Part shown: piece by piece, positions 45,093 to 55,355 of the stretch
Layout: each line of letters opens with the position of its first letter
Position numbering within the stretch: the first letter of the stretch is position 1
From: Poteriospumella lacustris
Taxonomy: Eukaryota; Sar; Chrysophyceae; Chromulinales; Dinobryaceae
Reading direction: 5' to 3'
Length of the DNA stretch: 64,000 nt
Assembly (NCBI GenBank): GCA_008000375.1
Contig: SMOI01000056.1
Span: 62,001 to 126,000, forward strand
Translations under genes and position numbers: made by a program
Notes under the pieces: model-generated
Database searches by the model: none
The model's input: the letters and a program-made list of their open reading frames with translations, nothing else
What the model was told of the DNA's origin: nothing

Positions 45093-47114
45093 ATGATGGA
45101 AGAAATTGAGTCACTTATTCATCAGGTTACTCACTGGGACGATTTCTCACTAGAAAGTGTTCACACCCGGAAAGAGCTGTTGCAGCGTCTTCAGCTTGCT
45201 GCAGAATCTAGTGCAGAGGCACAAGGTCTGTTGGGAACAGCAGAAGTTATCACATTCATTACCAAGAATCTGGATACTGCGACGGATGATGATGAATTGA
45301 TTGAGCTGGGTTTGGCAGCGTGGATCGCGTACAATCGCCGCGTGATCTTGGACAAATCCACCATGAATCCCATCAATTGCGAGCGAAGCGAGTCGAAGAT
45401 TTTGAGTATCACGGATACCATTCGTCATCGCATGCGCACACCAACGATTGCCTTGCGCTGTGCCGCTTTGACCATGATTCTTGCTTCGGATTCCCCCGAT
45501 CGCCAAGCTAGACTTGGTCTGGTTGGCTTCGGTGTCCACATGTGCACCATTCTGAAGTCACCACATGCTCTTCACGATGAAGTAGCCATCATGGCATATC
45601 GTGCTATCCGAAACCTCGCCATCGACGACAACAACTGCTTGCAGATCGTCAACAAAGGGCAGGTTCTCGATGTCTTCCTGCCGCATTTTTCACGTGCCGC
45701 CGACAACGATTTGTCCAAGGAAGTCTTGGATGCAGCATTGTATGCGGTCATCAACTTGAGCAATGACACTGAAATTTCTGAAAAGCTTGGTGAGGGCGGC
45801 TTGGTGACTCTTCTGGCTCGTGTGTTCCCACATATCGTCGCGGACAACGATCTGGCCAATGCGATGTGTGCGGCGCTACGCAATCTGTTTGCCGTCAGTC
45901 AAAACCTTAACCGTTTAGCAGGCGACGGTACGGTAGCCGATTGTTTGGTGGCTGTACATGAAGCTCATCGGGATGATCCCGATACGATGGAGGCGGCCAC
46001 GTGGTGTTTGGCGAATATGGCCAGCAATTCCTTTTTCCGTCAGTATCTCACCACGAACATTCATTTAATGTCCGTATTGAGTGCAACGTTCGACAGCGGC
46101 ATGTATGCGTATCCAGAGGATCGCACGTTGGGGCCAGTCGCCGAGGCGATCATCTTCACGATTTACTTCTTGGCGTTCAAGCACGAGAGTACCGACACGG
46201 AAGGAAGTACGGCGGCCGCGGTGGCGGCTAAACAGCAAGCCATCGACGATGAAGTGGGTCGTATTGCCGTGCAAGTCGTTTCGGAAGGTGCTGTGAGCAT
46301 TCTACAGACGTGCTTGCAACGTTATGCCAATCGAGAGGCGATGATGGAGGTGTGTTTCCGTGCGTTGTTGGCCTTGACCAAGGATCACAGCGAAACGACC
46401 ACGGTTTTGGATGCTTTGGCATCGATTGGACCCGTCACTCTCATTCTGCAAGCGATTGAAGCACATGTGGCAGTCTTAGAGACGAGTTATTTAGGGTTGG
46501 CAGCATTGGCAGCCATCTTACAATCGAAACAGGCCGCGTTTCAACAAGCCTATGTCGCCCAACGTACCTTGGCGCGATCGTTACTTTCTCAAATTCTTGC
46601 TCATCACTGTGCTGAGCGTGGATTGTATACATTGGTGGTCACCTTGGCGTTGGCGTTGGTAGTGACTGCGACAACATCTGATGAAGATTCGCAGAAGGCA
46701 GAGCAACAGTCTCGAACACAACTCTTGGTGGATCTGGGATTGTTGCGTGTCGATCCATCAAAACAAGAAATCACCGTTGTGAAGTTGATTGGTTGCCCTC
46801 AGGCCAAGCAAGACTCTGCGCAAGAAGCGTCATCCAGTTCCGAAGGAGCCAATGCGGTCGCTGATGACCATAGCGAGGAAGATCAAACGTTGCTGGTGAC
46901 TGTTTGCGAGGTCTTGGATCTGGACGCGGAAGTGGTACAAGCGGTCATTACCGCGAACAAAGCCGCGGAAGAAGAAGCTCGTCAAAATCCGGCGATTGAT
47001 TACAACAGTGAAGAAATGCAGCGGGTTTTTGAGGCGCTGGTTCGACAGCAGTTGGCCGCGGGTGCAGGTGAAGAGATCGTCGATGGTGTTGACTTGCCGA
47101 CTCCTCCGAATTGA
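45093..47114 (+). CDS. Armadillo-repeat protein (673 aa)
   Basis: Single exon from the double ATG at 45093. Residues 40-480 form about nine ARM-like helical repeats; well-preserved ones include AIMAYRAIRNLAIDDNN, VLDAALYAVINLSNDTEI and AMCAALRNLFAVSQNLN, with Asn and Leu at the usual positions. The C-terminal 190 residues are helical and acidic. No IBB domain or NLS-binding Trp/Asn array typical of importin alpha is seen, so a cytoskeletal or flagellar adaptor of the ARMC type is likelier. The frame is open upstream to 44979 but without ATG. Confidence 0.7.
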   Translation: MMEEIESLIHQVTHWDDFSLESVHTRKELLQRLQLAAESSAEAQGLLGTAEVITFITKNLDTATDDDELIELGLAAWIAYNRRVILDKSTMNPINCERSESKILSITDTIRHRMRTPTIALRCAALTMILASDSPDRQARLGLVGFGVHMCTILKSPHALHDEVAIMAYRAIRNLAIDDNNCLQIVNKGQVLDVFLPHFSRAADNDLSKEVLDAALYAVINLSNDTEISEKLGEGGLVTLLARVFPHIVADNDLANAMCAALRNLFAVSQNLNRLAGDGTVADCLVAVHEAHRDDPDTMEAATWCLANMASNSFFRQYLTTNIHLMSVLSATFDSGMYAYPEDRTLGPVAEAIIFTIYFLAFKHESTDTEGSTAAAVAAKQQAIDDEVGRIAVQVVSEGAVSILQTCLQRYANREAMMEVCFRALLALTKDHSETTTVLDALASIGPVTLILQAIEAHVAVLETSYLGLAALAAILQSKQAAFQQAYVAQRTLARSLLSQILAHHCAERGLYTLVVTLALALVVTATTSDEDSQKAEQQSRTQLLVDLGLLRVDPSKQEITVVKLIGCPQAKQDSAQEASSSSEGANAVADDHSEEDQTLLVTVCEVLDLDAEVVQAVITANKAAEEEARQNPAIDYNSEEMQRVFEALVRQQLAAGAGEEIVDGVDLPTPPN

Positions 47115-47588
47115 GCGACGAATGGAACTTGAAACAGTAGCGATAGATAGGGTCACTTTTGGGGGTCTAGTAGAGTGGTATTAGTTTGACAGAAACAATC
47201 CTCGTAAACGCGACCACGTAATGAATAAAACGGAACATAGTTATTAGTGGACGTCGTAGAGTAAACGGCGCCGAAGAAGCAACAGAGAAAAGGAACTCGC
47301 GGTGTATCGCAGACACTATGCACGATGAAGAAACAAAGAAACAAAGAAGCATAGAAGCAATGCACACGGCCATGGGGAGGGAGGGGGAGTCGGGAGAGCC
47401 AACCTCTTCACTGGCTGACGAGCATGGCAGAGTGGTGCTGAGGTCAAGTATGTACAGAAACAGCGCTGGAACGGATCAAGCCATCAAATCTCACAGCGCT
47501 GGGGCAAACAGATAGAAGACACTGGATTAAACCAGAAACAGAGAACACACACACGACGGAAGATGAACGCGGAACGGAAACAGGCAGC
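47115..47588. other. Convergent 3' gap
   Basis: 474 bp between the ARM gene and the membrane-protein gene. Includes an A-rich patch with AAGAAACAAAGAAACAAAGAAG near 47325-47350. No gene, RNA or trinucleotide tract supported. Confidence 0.45.
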
Positions 47589-48818
47589 TCAAGACGTCTG
47601 CGACGGTTGCTTCTCTTCCGCACGAGTTTCATCGGGCACTGTACGTTCAGACGATGATGATTCATGGTGAAGATGCTGCTCAGGGGGTAAAGTACGGACG
47701 ATCCCGCCAAAGGAACGGGTGATGGACGTAGACAACCAATTGCGAATGGAATTCTCATGGCTGTCCACCATAGGCTGTCCTTCACGGCTGCCACTGCTAC
47801 CACTGTTGCTACTGCTGCTGTCACCTACAGTGGCGCGATCACCACTTGGACCTTCAGGGCCAGCCACCCAAACGTCACCGTTGGCTTCAATGGTTACGAC
47901 AACTTGCGATGGGTCATGAGCTGCATGAGCCTCCACATCGGCCGTTTCGATCGTCACCGTCACCGGTGGTTTGTCTGAGTATTCCGCATCGGCCGCAATG
48001 ATATCAGCACCCAGATTTGTATTGGCAGCAACCATCATGACAGAAGGATTTGCTGAGGAATCGGAGCCGAGACCAAAGCGACGGATCCGTGTTCCATCGG
48101 TGGTTGCCAAGAGAATGCCCTCGGGGCCCATGCCATCCCGTTGCAAATTGACGATACGAGGATCACGAAAACAAAACAACAACGCCGTCGTTACAATGAG
48201 GGGGAAACAAAAGACGAAGCAGTCATCGAGGAGACGTGGATACGCCGAAAACAAGTTGGAACAATCCGGCACATCGTTATAAGTGACACATTCACCCACA
48301 GAACTGCTCATGACACACCAACATACCCCCGGTGATGGTGGAATCGAGTAGGTTGCTCCCGAATAATAGGGAGGAAGGTTTTGATATTGTGGTTGCGCAT
48401 CAATTGCACAGACTGCAGAGAACAAGTATGAGCTCGAATCCCCAAAACAAGAAAGGTCCTCGACATCCGTTTGACATTGATTCGCTGGCGGGCTGTCGTA
48501 ATAGGAACAGGACGAGAGATTTCCCAGGGTGATGGATAGTTCTGATATAAGTGCCGTCGCAATGATGGAAACGATGAATGAAAGAGCATTCACCATTACA
48601 AAGCAGACGAACGTCCAGTATTTGTGATGACCATCGAAAATGGAGAAAATACCGAGGAGCGATGCCAATGCACACGGAATTCCTGCATATATACCACCCA
48701 TAAAGAGTCCCTCGGATTTCAGAATAAGCTTCGCACTCAAAATTATTTGCATTATGCTCAACGCCAACATGGCAACCAGCAAAAAGGAGAAAACGCAGGT
48801 GGACACTTTCCACTGCAT
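47589..48818 (-). CDS. Four-helix membrane protein with Cys-rich loop and long cytosolic tail (409 aa)
   Basis: Single exon from the ATG at 48818; a GTG-side extension is ignored. Four membrane helices lie in the first 215 residues (about 5-27, 41-62, 67-95 and 190-210). Between helices 3 and 4 is an extracytoplasmic loop of about 95 residues with ten or so cysteines and the sequence CWCVMSS, so it is tetraspan in layout, but it lacks the CCG signature of true tetraspanins. The tail (215-409) is acidic, Ser-rich and Gly-poor. Function unknown; membrane organiser or receptor-like are both possible. Confidence 0.6.
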   Translation of the reverse strand: MQWKVSTCVFSFLLVAMLALSIMQIILSAKLILKSEGLFMGGIYAGIPCALASLLGIFSIFDGHHKYWTFVCFVMVNALSFIVSIIATALISELSITLGNLSSCSYYDSPPANQCQTDVEDLSCFGDSSSYLFSAVCAIDAQPQYQNLPPYYSGATYSIPPSPGVCWCVMSSSVGECVTYNDVPDCSNLFSAYPRLLDDCFVFCFPLIVTTALLFCFRDPRIVNLQRDGMGPEGILLATTDGTRIRRFGLGSDSSANPSVMMVAANTNLGADIIAADAEYSDKPPVTVTIETADVEAHAAHDPSQVVVTIEANGDVWVAGPEGPSGDRATVGDSSSSNSGSSGSREGQPMVDSHENSIRNWLSTSITRSFGGIVRTLPPEQHLHHESSSSERTVPDETRAEEKQPSQTS

Positions 48819-49322
48819 TGTTTTCTTTCCACAAAGATTCACCGACCGTGAAGAATCAAAGGTCTGCTCGATATATACACAATATCAGATTCTGAAGGTG
48901 ACAATGGAAAGTAAATCATTGCAAACGACACAACTGACAATCATGTGAAAGCTGAACCGCTGTCATCATCACCGAAGGGCGCACAGCGTCGTCGTCATGC
49001 GCATGGTACTGAAACGGAAGTACGTTTCTGAACATATATTACTAATATATGAATGTTTCCAATGAGAATTAACGAACTATGATAACCGTTTCAGCACCAG
49101 CGACAGTTTCGTCGTTGGCGTCGTATCATCTCTATCGTCGTTGATTGATAGCAGTCAACTCCAATATATGCCGATTGGGATCTCCATATCTCGCGCTTAC
49201 TTCACTTTATAACATTTGACATCGCGCTTCCAACCCGCCAATTCCGTACCCTCTATAGGGGCGCCAACAATTCATCAACTGTGAACACAGTACGTAGCTA
49301 CCCAACAGTTCACTCTTCATTT
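48819..49322. promoter_or_regulatory. Promoter of the left STPGR copy (divergent gap)
   Basis: 504 bp, AT-rich. Contains GCGTCGTCGTCATGCGC at 48987-49003, an ATATATTACTAATATATG palindromic patch at 49034-49051, and scattered CGTCG at 49106-49139. It shares no visible similarity with the 5' flank of the right copy. Confidence 0.45.
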
Positions 49323-51229
49323 CTATGGCAACACAATTTCTCTCCCGCGTCGAGCGGGAAAGTCTTCGTGCAGATGACAACTCTATGGTGGGACCTGGAA
49401 CCTACTCCAAACCCACAGGCATCTCCAAGGCGCTGCCCGGGTTCGCGCCGTTCGCCTCATCAGCGAGTAAGACGGATGCAATGATGCTTGACAGCAGCAC
49501 GATGTTGATGACAATGGATGTGGTGTTGTTTGTTCTCAGAGCGCATGACTCCACGGCGAGACGAAGAGGATGGACCTGCTCCCGGGTCGTACCAAATATC
49601 GGAGGGCCTCGAGAAGGTGAGACAGCGAGTGTGGATGGCGATAACGATGACTAGCCGTACGTGACGATATTGCCTGACTGTGTGCGTACAGAAAACGGGC
49701 GTGACCTCGGTGTTCAAGTCAAGCGCACAACGCTTTGTGAGCGAGAAGGACCAGGGAGAACCCGGGCCGGCGCAGTATTCGTTGGACTCGACGATCGGGA
49801 AGAAAGTGAAGCAGTTCCGGAAGAAGCAGCACTGCCCTCTGGATCTCATTCCGCCTCGCTCGTCGTCACCACCATCGATTCCGACGAAGTCACAAGGACA
49901 TGGATATGAGGTGCGTCCGGATGGCGCGTTGGCGCCTCAGCCGCCGGCAGTGCCGGGCTTCACGGGTCGTGGCGTGGACACGGTGGGTCCCGGCGACTAC
50001 GATCCGCGAGTGGATATGAAGTTCAAGAATGCACCGAAGGCCACGTTCAGGGGTCCCGACCGAGAGGCGATGGATCGCATTGAGGCGAAAGTGTCGCAAA
50101 CGCCGGGGCCGGGGTACTACAACACCCCGTCCGACTTCGAGGGCCTGGGCACGGGCAACGGAATGTACGACAACGACTTTCTGGTGCACATGGCGCAAGC
50201 GAAGCGACGACAGACGTCGTCGTTCGAGTCGAAGACAGCGCGCGATGCGATCATGCAGGAGATCGAGCGACGCAAGCACGAGCCAGGCCCGGGCCAGTAC
50301 TACATTCCGCCGTCGATCTCGGCCGAGAAGAATGTGAAGCCGCCGAATCTGCAGTTCTTTTCGTCGTCGGAGGCGCGGTTCAAGAGCGAACAGCCTCGCT
50401 CGATGCAAGTGAACACGGCGCCGGGATCGTACAACGTGATATCGTCGGACTTCGACCAGACGCGGCTCAAAATCATGAAGCAGAAGAAGATGGCCGCGCG
50501 CTCGGACTGGGTACAGAACATCGCGTTCACCTCAACGGAGCGACGCTTCAACAATTTGGAGGAGCAGTTCAAACTGGAAGTGCCGAACCCGACCGCCTAT
50601 CATCCGAAGGTCAGCTTCTCCGACTCGTTGGCACGTGCGAATGTCCGTGGCGGCGGCTTCGGCAGCAAAGACACGCGGTTCAAGGACAAGAAGGACTACG
50701 GCGAGAAGAAGCTCACTCGCGAGGAAGTCACCGAGATGGAGCTCAATCGGGACTTGCAGGCATTCTTGGCGAGGCACGACCAGAAGAAACACGGCGGCAT
50801 CCCTCCGGTGCGGTCGGCATCACCGACCGGCATTCGACCGAAGGTGGTTCCGAACTTCGCGCCGTCGCCGGACGCACGGCTACGGCCGGTGAAGACTCCA
50901 CCTGGACCTCCTCCGGGCGCCTACAATGTGCAGCCGAAGTGGATCAAGGACCGCGGCGTTCCGGTCATGGCGCCCGAGCTGAGGCTGTCGCGGAAGATTC
51001 ACGACCCGGCGCCCGGACCGGGACAGTACGACATCACGCGGCCGGCAGTATCCGCCACGTTCCAGAGCTGGCGCAACCCGAAGAGGGTCATGTTATCGAC
51101 GGCGGTTCGCGCGGATCCGTCGTTGCTGAAGAAGACACCAGCGCCGGGGCCTGGCGTGTACAACACAGCGGGCAGCATGTTGAAGCCTTCCTTCAACGTG
51201 CTGCTCAGCGACAAGTACCAATAGCATCT
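49323..51229 (+). repeat. Left arm of a 1907 bp inverted repeat
   Basis: Every left-arm coordinate x pairs with right-arm coordinate 102709 minus x, without indels. The start codon, both introns, all reading frames on both strands and the stop codon match; identity appears complete. Similarity ends two bases before the ATG and five bases after the stop codon. Confidence 0.95.
49325..51224 (+). CDS. STPGR-repeat flagellar-type protein, left copy (583 aa)
   Basis: Join(49325..49466, 49540..49616, 49692..51224). About ten sperm-tail PG-rich repeats with the core P-G-P-[GAS]-x-Y: for example VGPGTYS, PAPGSYQI, EPGPAQYSL, VGPGDYDP, TPGPGYYN, EPGPGQYYI, TAPGSYNV, PPPGAYNV, PAPGPGQYDI and PAPGPGVYN. 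Such proteins line the lumen of axonemal doublets or decorate flagellar and cortical microtubules. Between repeats the chain is basic and disordered. The gene is markedly GC-rich compared with neighbours. It is identical in protein and introns to the right copy but has a separate promoter. Confidence 0.9.
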
Positions 51230-51479
51230 GTTCGTTTTTCTTTCCCCTTTAACGGTTCTGTCAAATATTCTCTTTCTCTTCGCCGCCTTTTGACTTGTGG
51301 TTGTTTCGCGTTCCAGTCATTTGTCAAAAGGTTTCGACCCAGAAGCCAACAAATGCCCGTCGAGACAATGGACGCAAACTCACAACACACTCACTCAACA
51401 GTATCGAAACAGAAGAAGAGAAGTTATTCTTACAATACGCACAACCGTTACAAAGGAACACAAGGAAACAAAATGGAGT
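51230..51479. other. 250 bp spacer between the inverted arms
   Basis: Unique, AT-rich sequence that must hold both 3' untranslated regions and both poly(A) sites. Left half T/C-rich, right half A/C-rich, as expected for two converging 3' ends. No gene. Confidence 0.6.
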
Positions 51480-53386
51480 AGATGCTATTGGTACTTGTCG
51501 CTGAGCAGCACGTTGAAGGAAGGCTTCAACATGCTGCCCGCTGTGTTGTACACGCCAGGCCCCGGCGCTGGTGTCTTCTTCAGCAACGACGGATCCGCGC
51601 GAACCGCCGTCGATAACATGACCCTCTTCGGGTTGCGCCAGCTCTGGAACGTGGCGGATACTGCCGGCCGCGTGATGTCGTACTGTCCCGGTCCGGGCGC
51701 CGGGTCGTGAATCTTCCGCGACAGCCTCAGCTCGGGCGCCATGACCGGAACGCCGCGGTCCTTGATCCACTTCGGCTGCACATTGTAGGCGCCCGGAGGA
51801 GGTCCAGGTGGAGTCTTCACCGGCCGTAGCCGTGCGTCCGGCGACGGCGCGAAGTTCGGAACCACCTTCGGTCGAATGCCGGTCGGTGATGCCGACCGCA
51901 CCGGAGGGATGCCGCCGTGTTTCTTCTGGTCGTGCCTCGCCAAGAATGCCTGCAAGTCCCGATTGAGCTCCATCTCGGTGACTTCCTCGCGAGTGAGCTT
52001 CTTCTCGCCGTAGTCCTTCTTGTCCTTGAACCGCGTGTCTTTGCTGCCGAAGCCGCCGCCACGGACATTCGCACGTGCCAACGAGTCGGAGAAGCTGACC
52101 TTCGGATGATAGGCGGTCGGGTTCGGCACTTCCAGTTTGAACTGCTCCTCCAAATTGTTGAAGCGTCGCTCCGTTGAGGTGAACGCGATGTTCTGTACCC
52201 AGTCCGAGCGCGCGGCCATCTTCTTCTGCTTCATGATTTTGAGCCGCGTCTGGTCGAAGTCCGACGATATCACGTTGTACGATCCCGGCGCCGTGTTCAC
52301 TTGCATCGAGCGAGGCTGTTCGCTCTTGAACCGCGCCTCCGACGACGAAAAGAACTGCAGATTCGGCGGCTTCACATTCTTCTCGGCCGAGATCGACGGC
52401 GGAATGTAGTACTGGCCCGGGCCTGGCTCGTGCTTGCGTCGCTCGATCTCCTGCATGATCGCATCGCGCGCTGTCTTCGACTCGAACGACGACGTCTGTC
52501 GTCGCTTCGCTTGCGCCATGTGCACCAGAAAGTCGTTGTCGTACATTCCGTTGCCCGTGCCCAGGCCCTCGAAGTCGGACGGGGTGTTGTAGTACCCCGG
52601 CCCCGGCGTTTGCGACACTTTCGCCTCAATGCGATCCATCGCCTCTCGGTCGGGACCCCTGAACGTGGCCTTCGGTGCATTCTTGAACTTCATATCCACT
52701 CGCGGATCGTAGTCGCCGGGACCCACCGTGTCCACGCCACGACCCGTGAAGCCCGGCACTGCCGGCGGCTGAGGCGCCAACGCGCCATCCGGACGCACCT
52801 CATATCCATGTCCTTGTGACTTCGTCGGAATCGATGGTGGTGACGACGAGCGAGGCGGAATGAGATCCAGAGGGCAGTGCTGCTTCTTCCGGAACTGCTT
52901 CACTTTCTTCCCGATCGTCGAGTCCAACGAATACTGCGCCGGCCCGGGTTCTCCCTGGTCCTTCTCGCTCACAAAGCGTTGTGCGCTTGACTTGAACACC
53001 GAGGTCACGCCCGTTTTCTGTACGCACACAGTCAGGCAATATCGTCACGTACGGCTAGTCATCGTTATCGCCATCCACACTCGCTGTCTCACCTTCTCGA
53101 GGCCCTCCGATATTTGGTACGACCCGGGAGCAGGTCCATCCTCTTCGTCTCGCCGTGGAGTCATGCGCTCTGAGAACAAACAACACCACATCCATTGTCA
53201 TCAACATCGTGCTGCTGTCAAGCATCATTGCATCCGTCTTACTCGCTGATGAGGCGAACGGCGCGAACCCGGGCAGCGCCTTGGAGATGCCTGTGGGTTT
53301 GGAGTAGGTTCCAGGTCCCACCATAGAGTTGTCATCTGCACGAAGACTTTCCCGCTCGACGCGGGAGAGAAATTGTGTTGCCATAG
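51480..53386 (-). repeat. Right arm of the 1907 bp inverted repeat
   Basis: Reverse complement of 49323-51229. The outer flank differs from the left one at the third base before the start codon onward. Confidence 0.95.
51485..53384 (-). CDS. STPGR-repeat flagellar-type protein, right copy (583 aa)
   Basis: Complement(51485..53017, 53093..53169, 53243..53384). Same protein and same two introns as the left copy, with no substitutions found. Because introns are kept, the copy arose by DNA duplication or conversion, not through a cDNA. Its 5' flank (53387 onward) is unrelated to that of the left copy, so the two may be expressed at different times. Transcription of the pair is convergent toward the 250 bp spacer. 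Confidence 0.9.
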
Positions 53387-53918
53387 GAGAAGGAAGTGCG
53401 AATATAGGCGACGGTTGGATAGACGAGTGAACAAGATCAGCGATACGATTGAAGCAGTGATCCCGAAGAATTTTGGTGGGAGTGAAGAGCAGGATATGGT
53501 CAATCGATTCGAATTTGCAATTATAATTGCTTCCAAGTGTATAACGATCTCGTTTCACGCTCATTATTGTTGGTCAGGATCATGCCAATCAACGCCAAGA
53601 CGACTGTGCCGGTGGCAATGAAACCGCCACCTCCATCGTTGGTGGTACTTATTGCTTCATTAGTAATATACACATAGAATTATCTTAGTGAGAGAAACGT
53701 CTTCTGCCAGGAAGGTCTTGGTCTTGGGTGGGGATAATGAATGGATTTTGGATTTCCGATGCATTTTCCATATCGTATGGAGCATACTCATTGGATATAG
53801 TGCACTGTGTGTACAGCCTGAATTGCTTGAGAGGAAATAAGTTCAGAAATCGTGAAATTTTCCGTCGAATCCGTTGGAAAAACCGCACCAGAACCGTAGA
53901 CATCTCCCAATTGCCAAG
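53387..53918. promoter_or_regulatory. Divergent gap between right STPGR copy and RING gene
   Basis: 532 bp, AT-rich. No trinucleotide tract of the usual kind. The gap is open in short frames only. Confidence 0.4.
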
Positions 53919-55094
53919 ATGAGCGACATGTTTCAGTCATTCTTTCGGGACTTCTTTCCCATGGGAGATGCTCCTCAACGTACTACTCAACCTGCGCAGT
54001 ACAATAAGCCACCTCCCGCCAGTGCGGCCGCCATGGCACAACTTCCTAATGTGCAGGTCACAGCGGACGACCTTCTCGAAGTGACCAACAAAGAATGCGC
54101 CATTTGTTTAGATGACCAACGAATCGGACAAATGGCGTGCAAATTGCCTTGTGGTCATCTTTTCCATCGCCCCTGTGTGGTTTCTTGGCTTGTAAAGCAA
54201 TGCACATGCCCATCATGTCGCTTTGAACTAGAAACAGCGGATGCTGTCTATGAATCGCAGCGAAAGACGCGTATGCAATCACGAAAGCTTCGAATTCGTG
54301 TGGATGAGTTACACGCTAAGAAAGTATCCGAGTTACGACAACTTTGTCGTTCGTTGGAAGTGGATATCAGCAATTGTGTTGACAAACGAGATATCGTGGA
54401 GCGGTTACAAGCCTCCGGCAAAATCACTATTACGCAAGGTCTTCCTCCGGTAGAGGTATTAGAAGACGATTTTCATCAAAAGTCTGTCTCAGAGTTGAAG
54501 CATCTTCTGCTGTCGTTTGGGTTGTCTACCGAAGGTGCGTTGGAGAAGAGTGAATTGCGTCATCGCCTGCTGAACAGTGGCCGTATCGTCTTGGTCTCCT
54601 CTACGGCCTACGCAGCGACCACAACCATGGATGGTACAACCGTGGAAGTAGAAAGTCGCGTGGAAGAAATGCAAGTGGATGAAGAGGTTGTGGTAGACGC
54701 ACAACGAGTGGACGTGAGCCTGGACTTGGGGGCTATGGCGGCAGTCGAGGACGTGACGGTGGCCGATGACAGTGACAACGACGCAACCACCCCATGCGCA
54801 GCGGAGCCATTCGCCCCTGCACCCTCTCCACCATCTACCACCAATATTTATTCCTCACAGAGTAGTGGTCATTCCTCGGCCGCCAGCCAGGCCCCAACAG
54901 TGCCTCCTCCCACGGCGACATCCTCTTCCTCCTCCTCCCGCACAACGATGAGCCGCGAGGTCCTCTCCACCTTACGCATTCGAGAATTGCGGGCGATTCT
55001 GGAAGCGTACGAAATTGACACATCCTCTTGTCTCTACCGCGAGGATTTGATGGATTTGCTCATGCGGTCCCCAGAGATTCAGCTGATTGATTGA
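53919..55094 (+). CDS. RING-H2 E3 ligase-like protein with three SAP-like repeats (391 aa)
   Basis: Single exon from ATG at 53919 (MSDMFQS). A complete RING-H2 finger lies at about residues 64-105 (CAICLDD ... CGHLFHRPCVVSWL ... CTCPSC), so ubiquitin ligase activity is likely. After it come two 35-residue helix-turn-helix units (KKVSELRQLCRSLEVD, KSVSELKHLLLSFGLS) and, after a long acidic and Ser/Thr/Pro-rich linker, a third (LRIRELRAILEAYEID) at the C-terminus. They share [KR]-x-[IV]-x-EL[KR]-x-[IL][LC] and resemble SAP or ARMET-C domains. Substrate unknown. Confidence 0.8.
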   Translation: MSDMFQSFFRDFFPMGDAPQRTTQPAQYNKPPPASAAAMAQLPNVQVTADDLLEVTNKECAICLDDQRIGQMACKLPCGHLFHRPCVVSWLVKQCTCPSCRFELETADAVYESQRKTRMQSRKLRIRVDELHAKKVSELRQLCRSLEVDISNCVDKRDIVERLQASGKITITQGLPPVEVLEDDFHQKSVSELKHLLLSFGLSTEGALEKSELRHRLLNSGRIVLVSSTAYAATTTMDGTTVEVESRVEEMQVDEEVVVDAQRVDVSLDLGAMAAVEDVTVADDSDNDATTPCAAEPFAPAPSPPSTTNIYSSQSSGHSSAASQAPTVPPPTATSSSSSSRTTMSREVLSTLRIRELRAILEAYEIDTSSCLYREDLMDLLMRSPEIQLID

Positions 55095-55355
55095 ACCTGT
55101 AGGCGGTCCCTCCTCCCTCCCTCCGCCTTCTGGACCTTCGACCGTAGAACTCTCTGTGTACATAACATCTCCACCCCACATCTGGATACAACCTCGCATA
55201 TGGCAAGTGTCCTATTTTAACACTCACACAATTGCTGTGCTTTAATTCATTTATTTTATCTCCCACCGCCACACCACACCGTACAAGACCGTCGGTGCCT
55301 TGGCCGTCGTCTTCGGCCACGCGTTGATCTCACCACTACCGAGACACGAGCGGGA

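Noticed and set aside
51230-51479. Spacer as a mobile-element core with the arms as terminal inverted repeats
   Set aside because: The arms are a complete intron-containing cellular gene, there is no transposase, and no target-site duplication is visible at the outer edges.
50029-52819. Additional mirrored frames in the inverted repeat (for example 49890-50408 minus and 52301-52819 plus)
   Set aside because: Antisense and off-frame shadows of the STPGR gene, present twice because the arms are identical.
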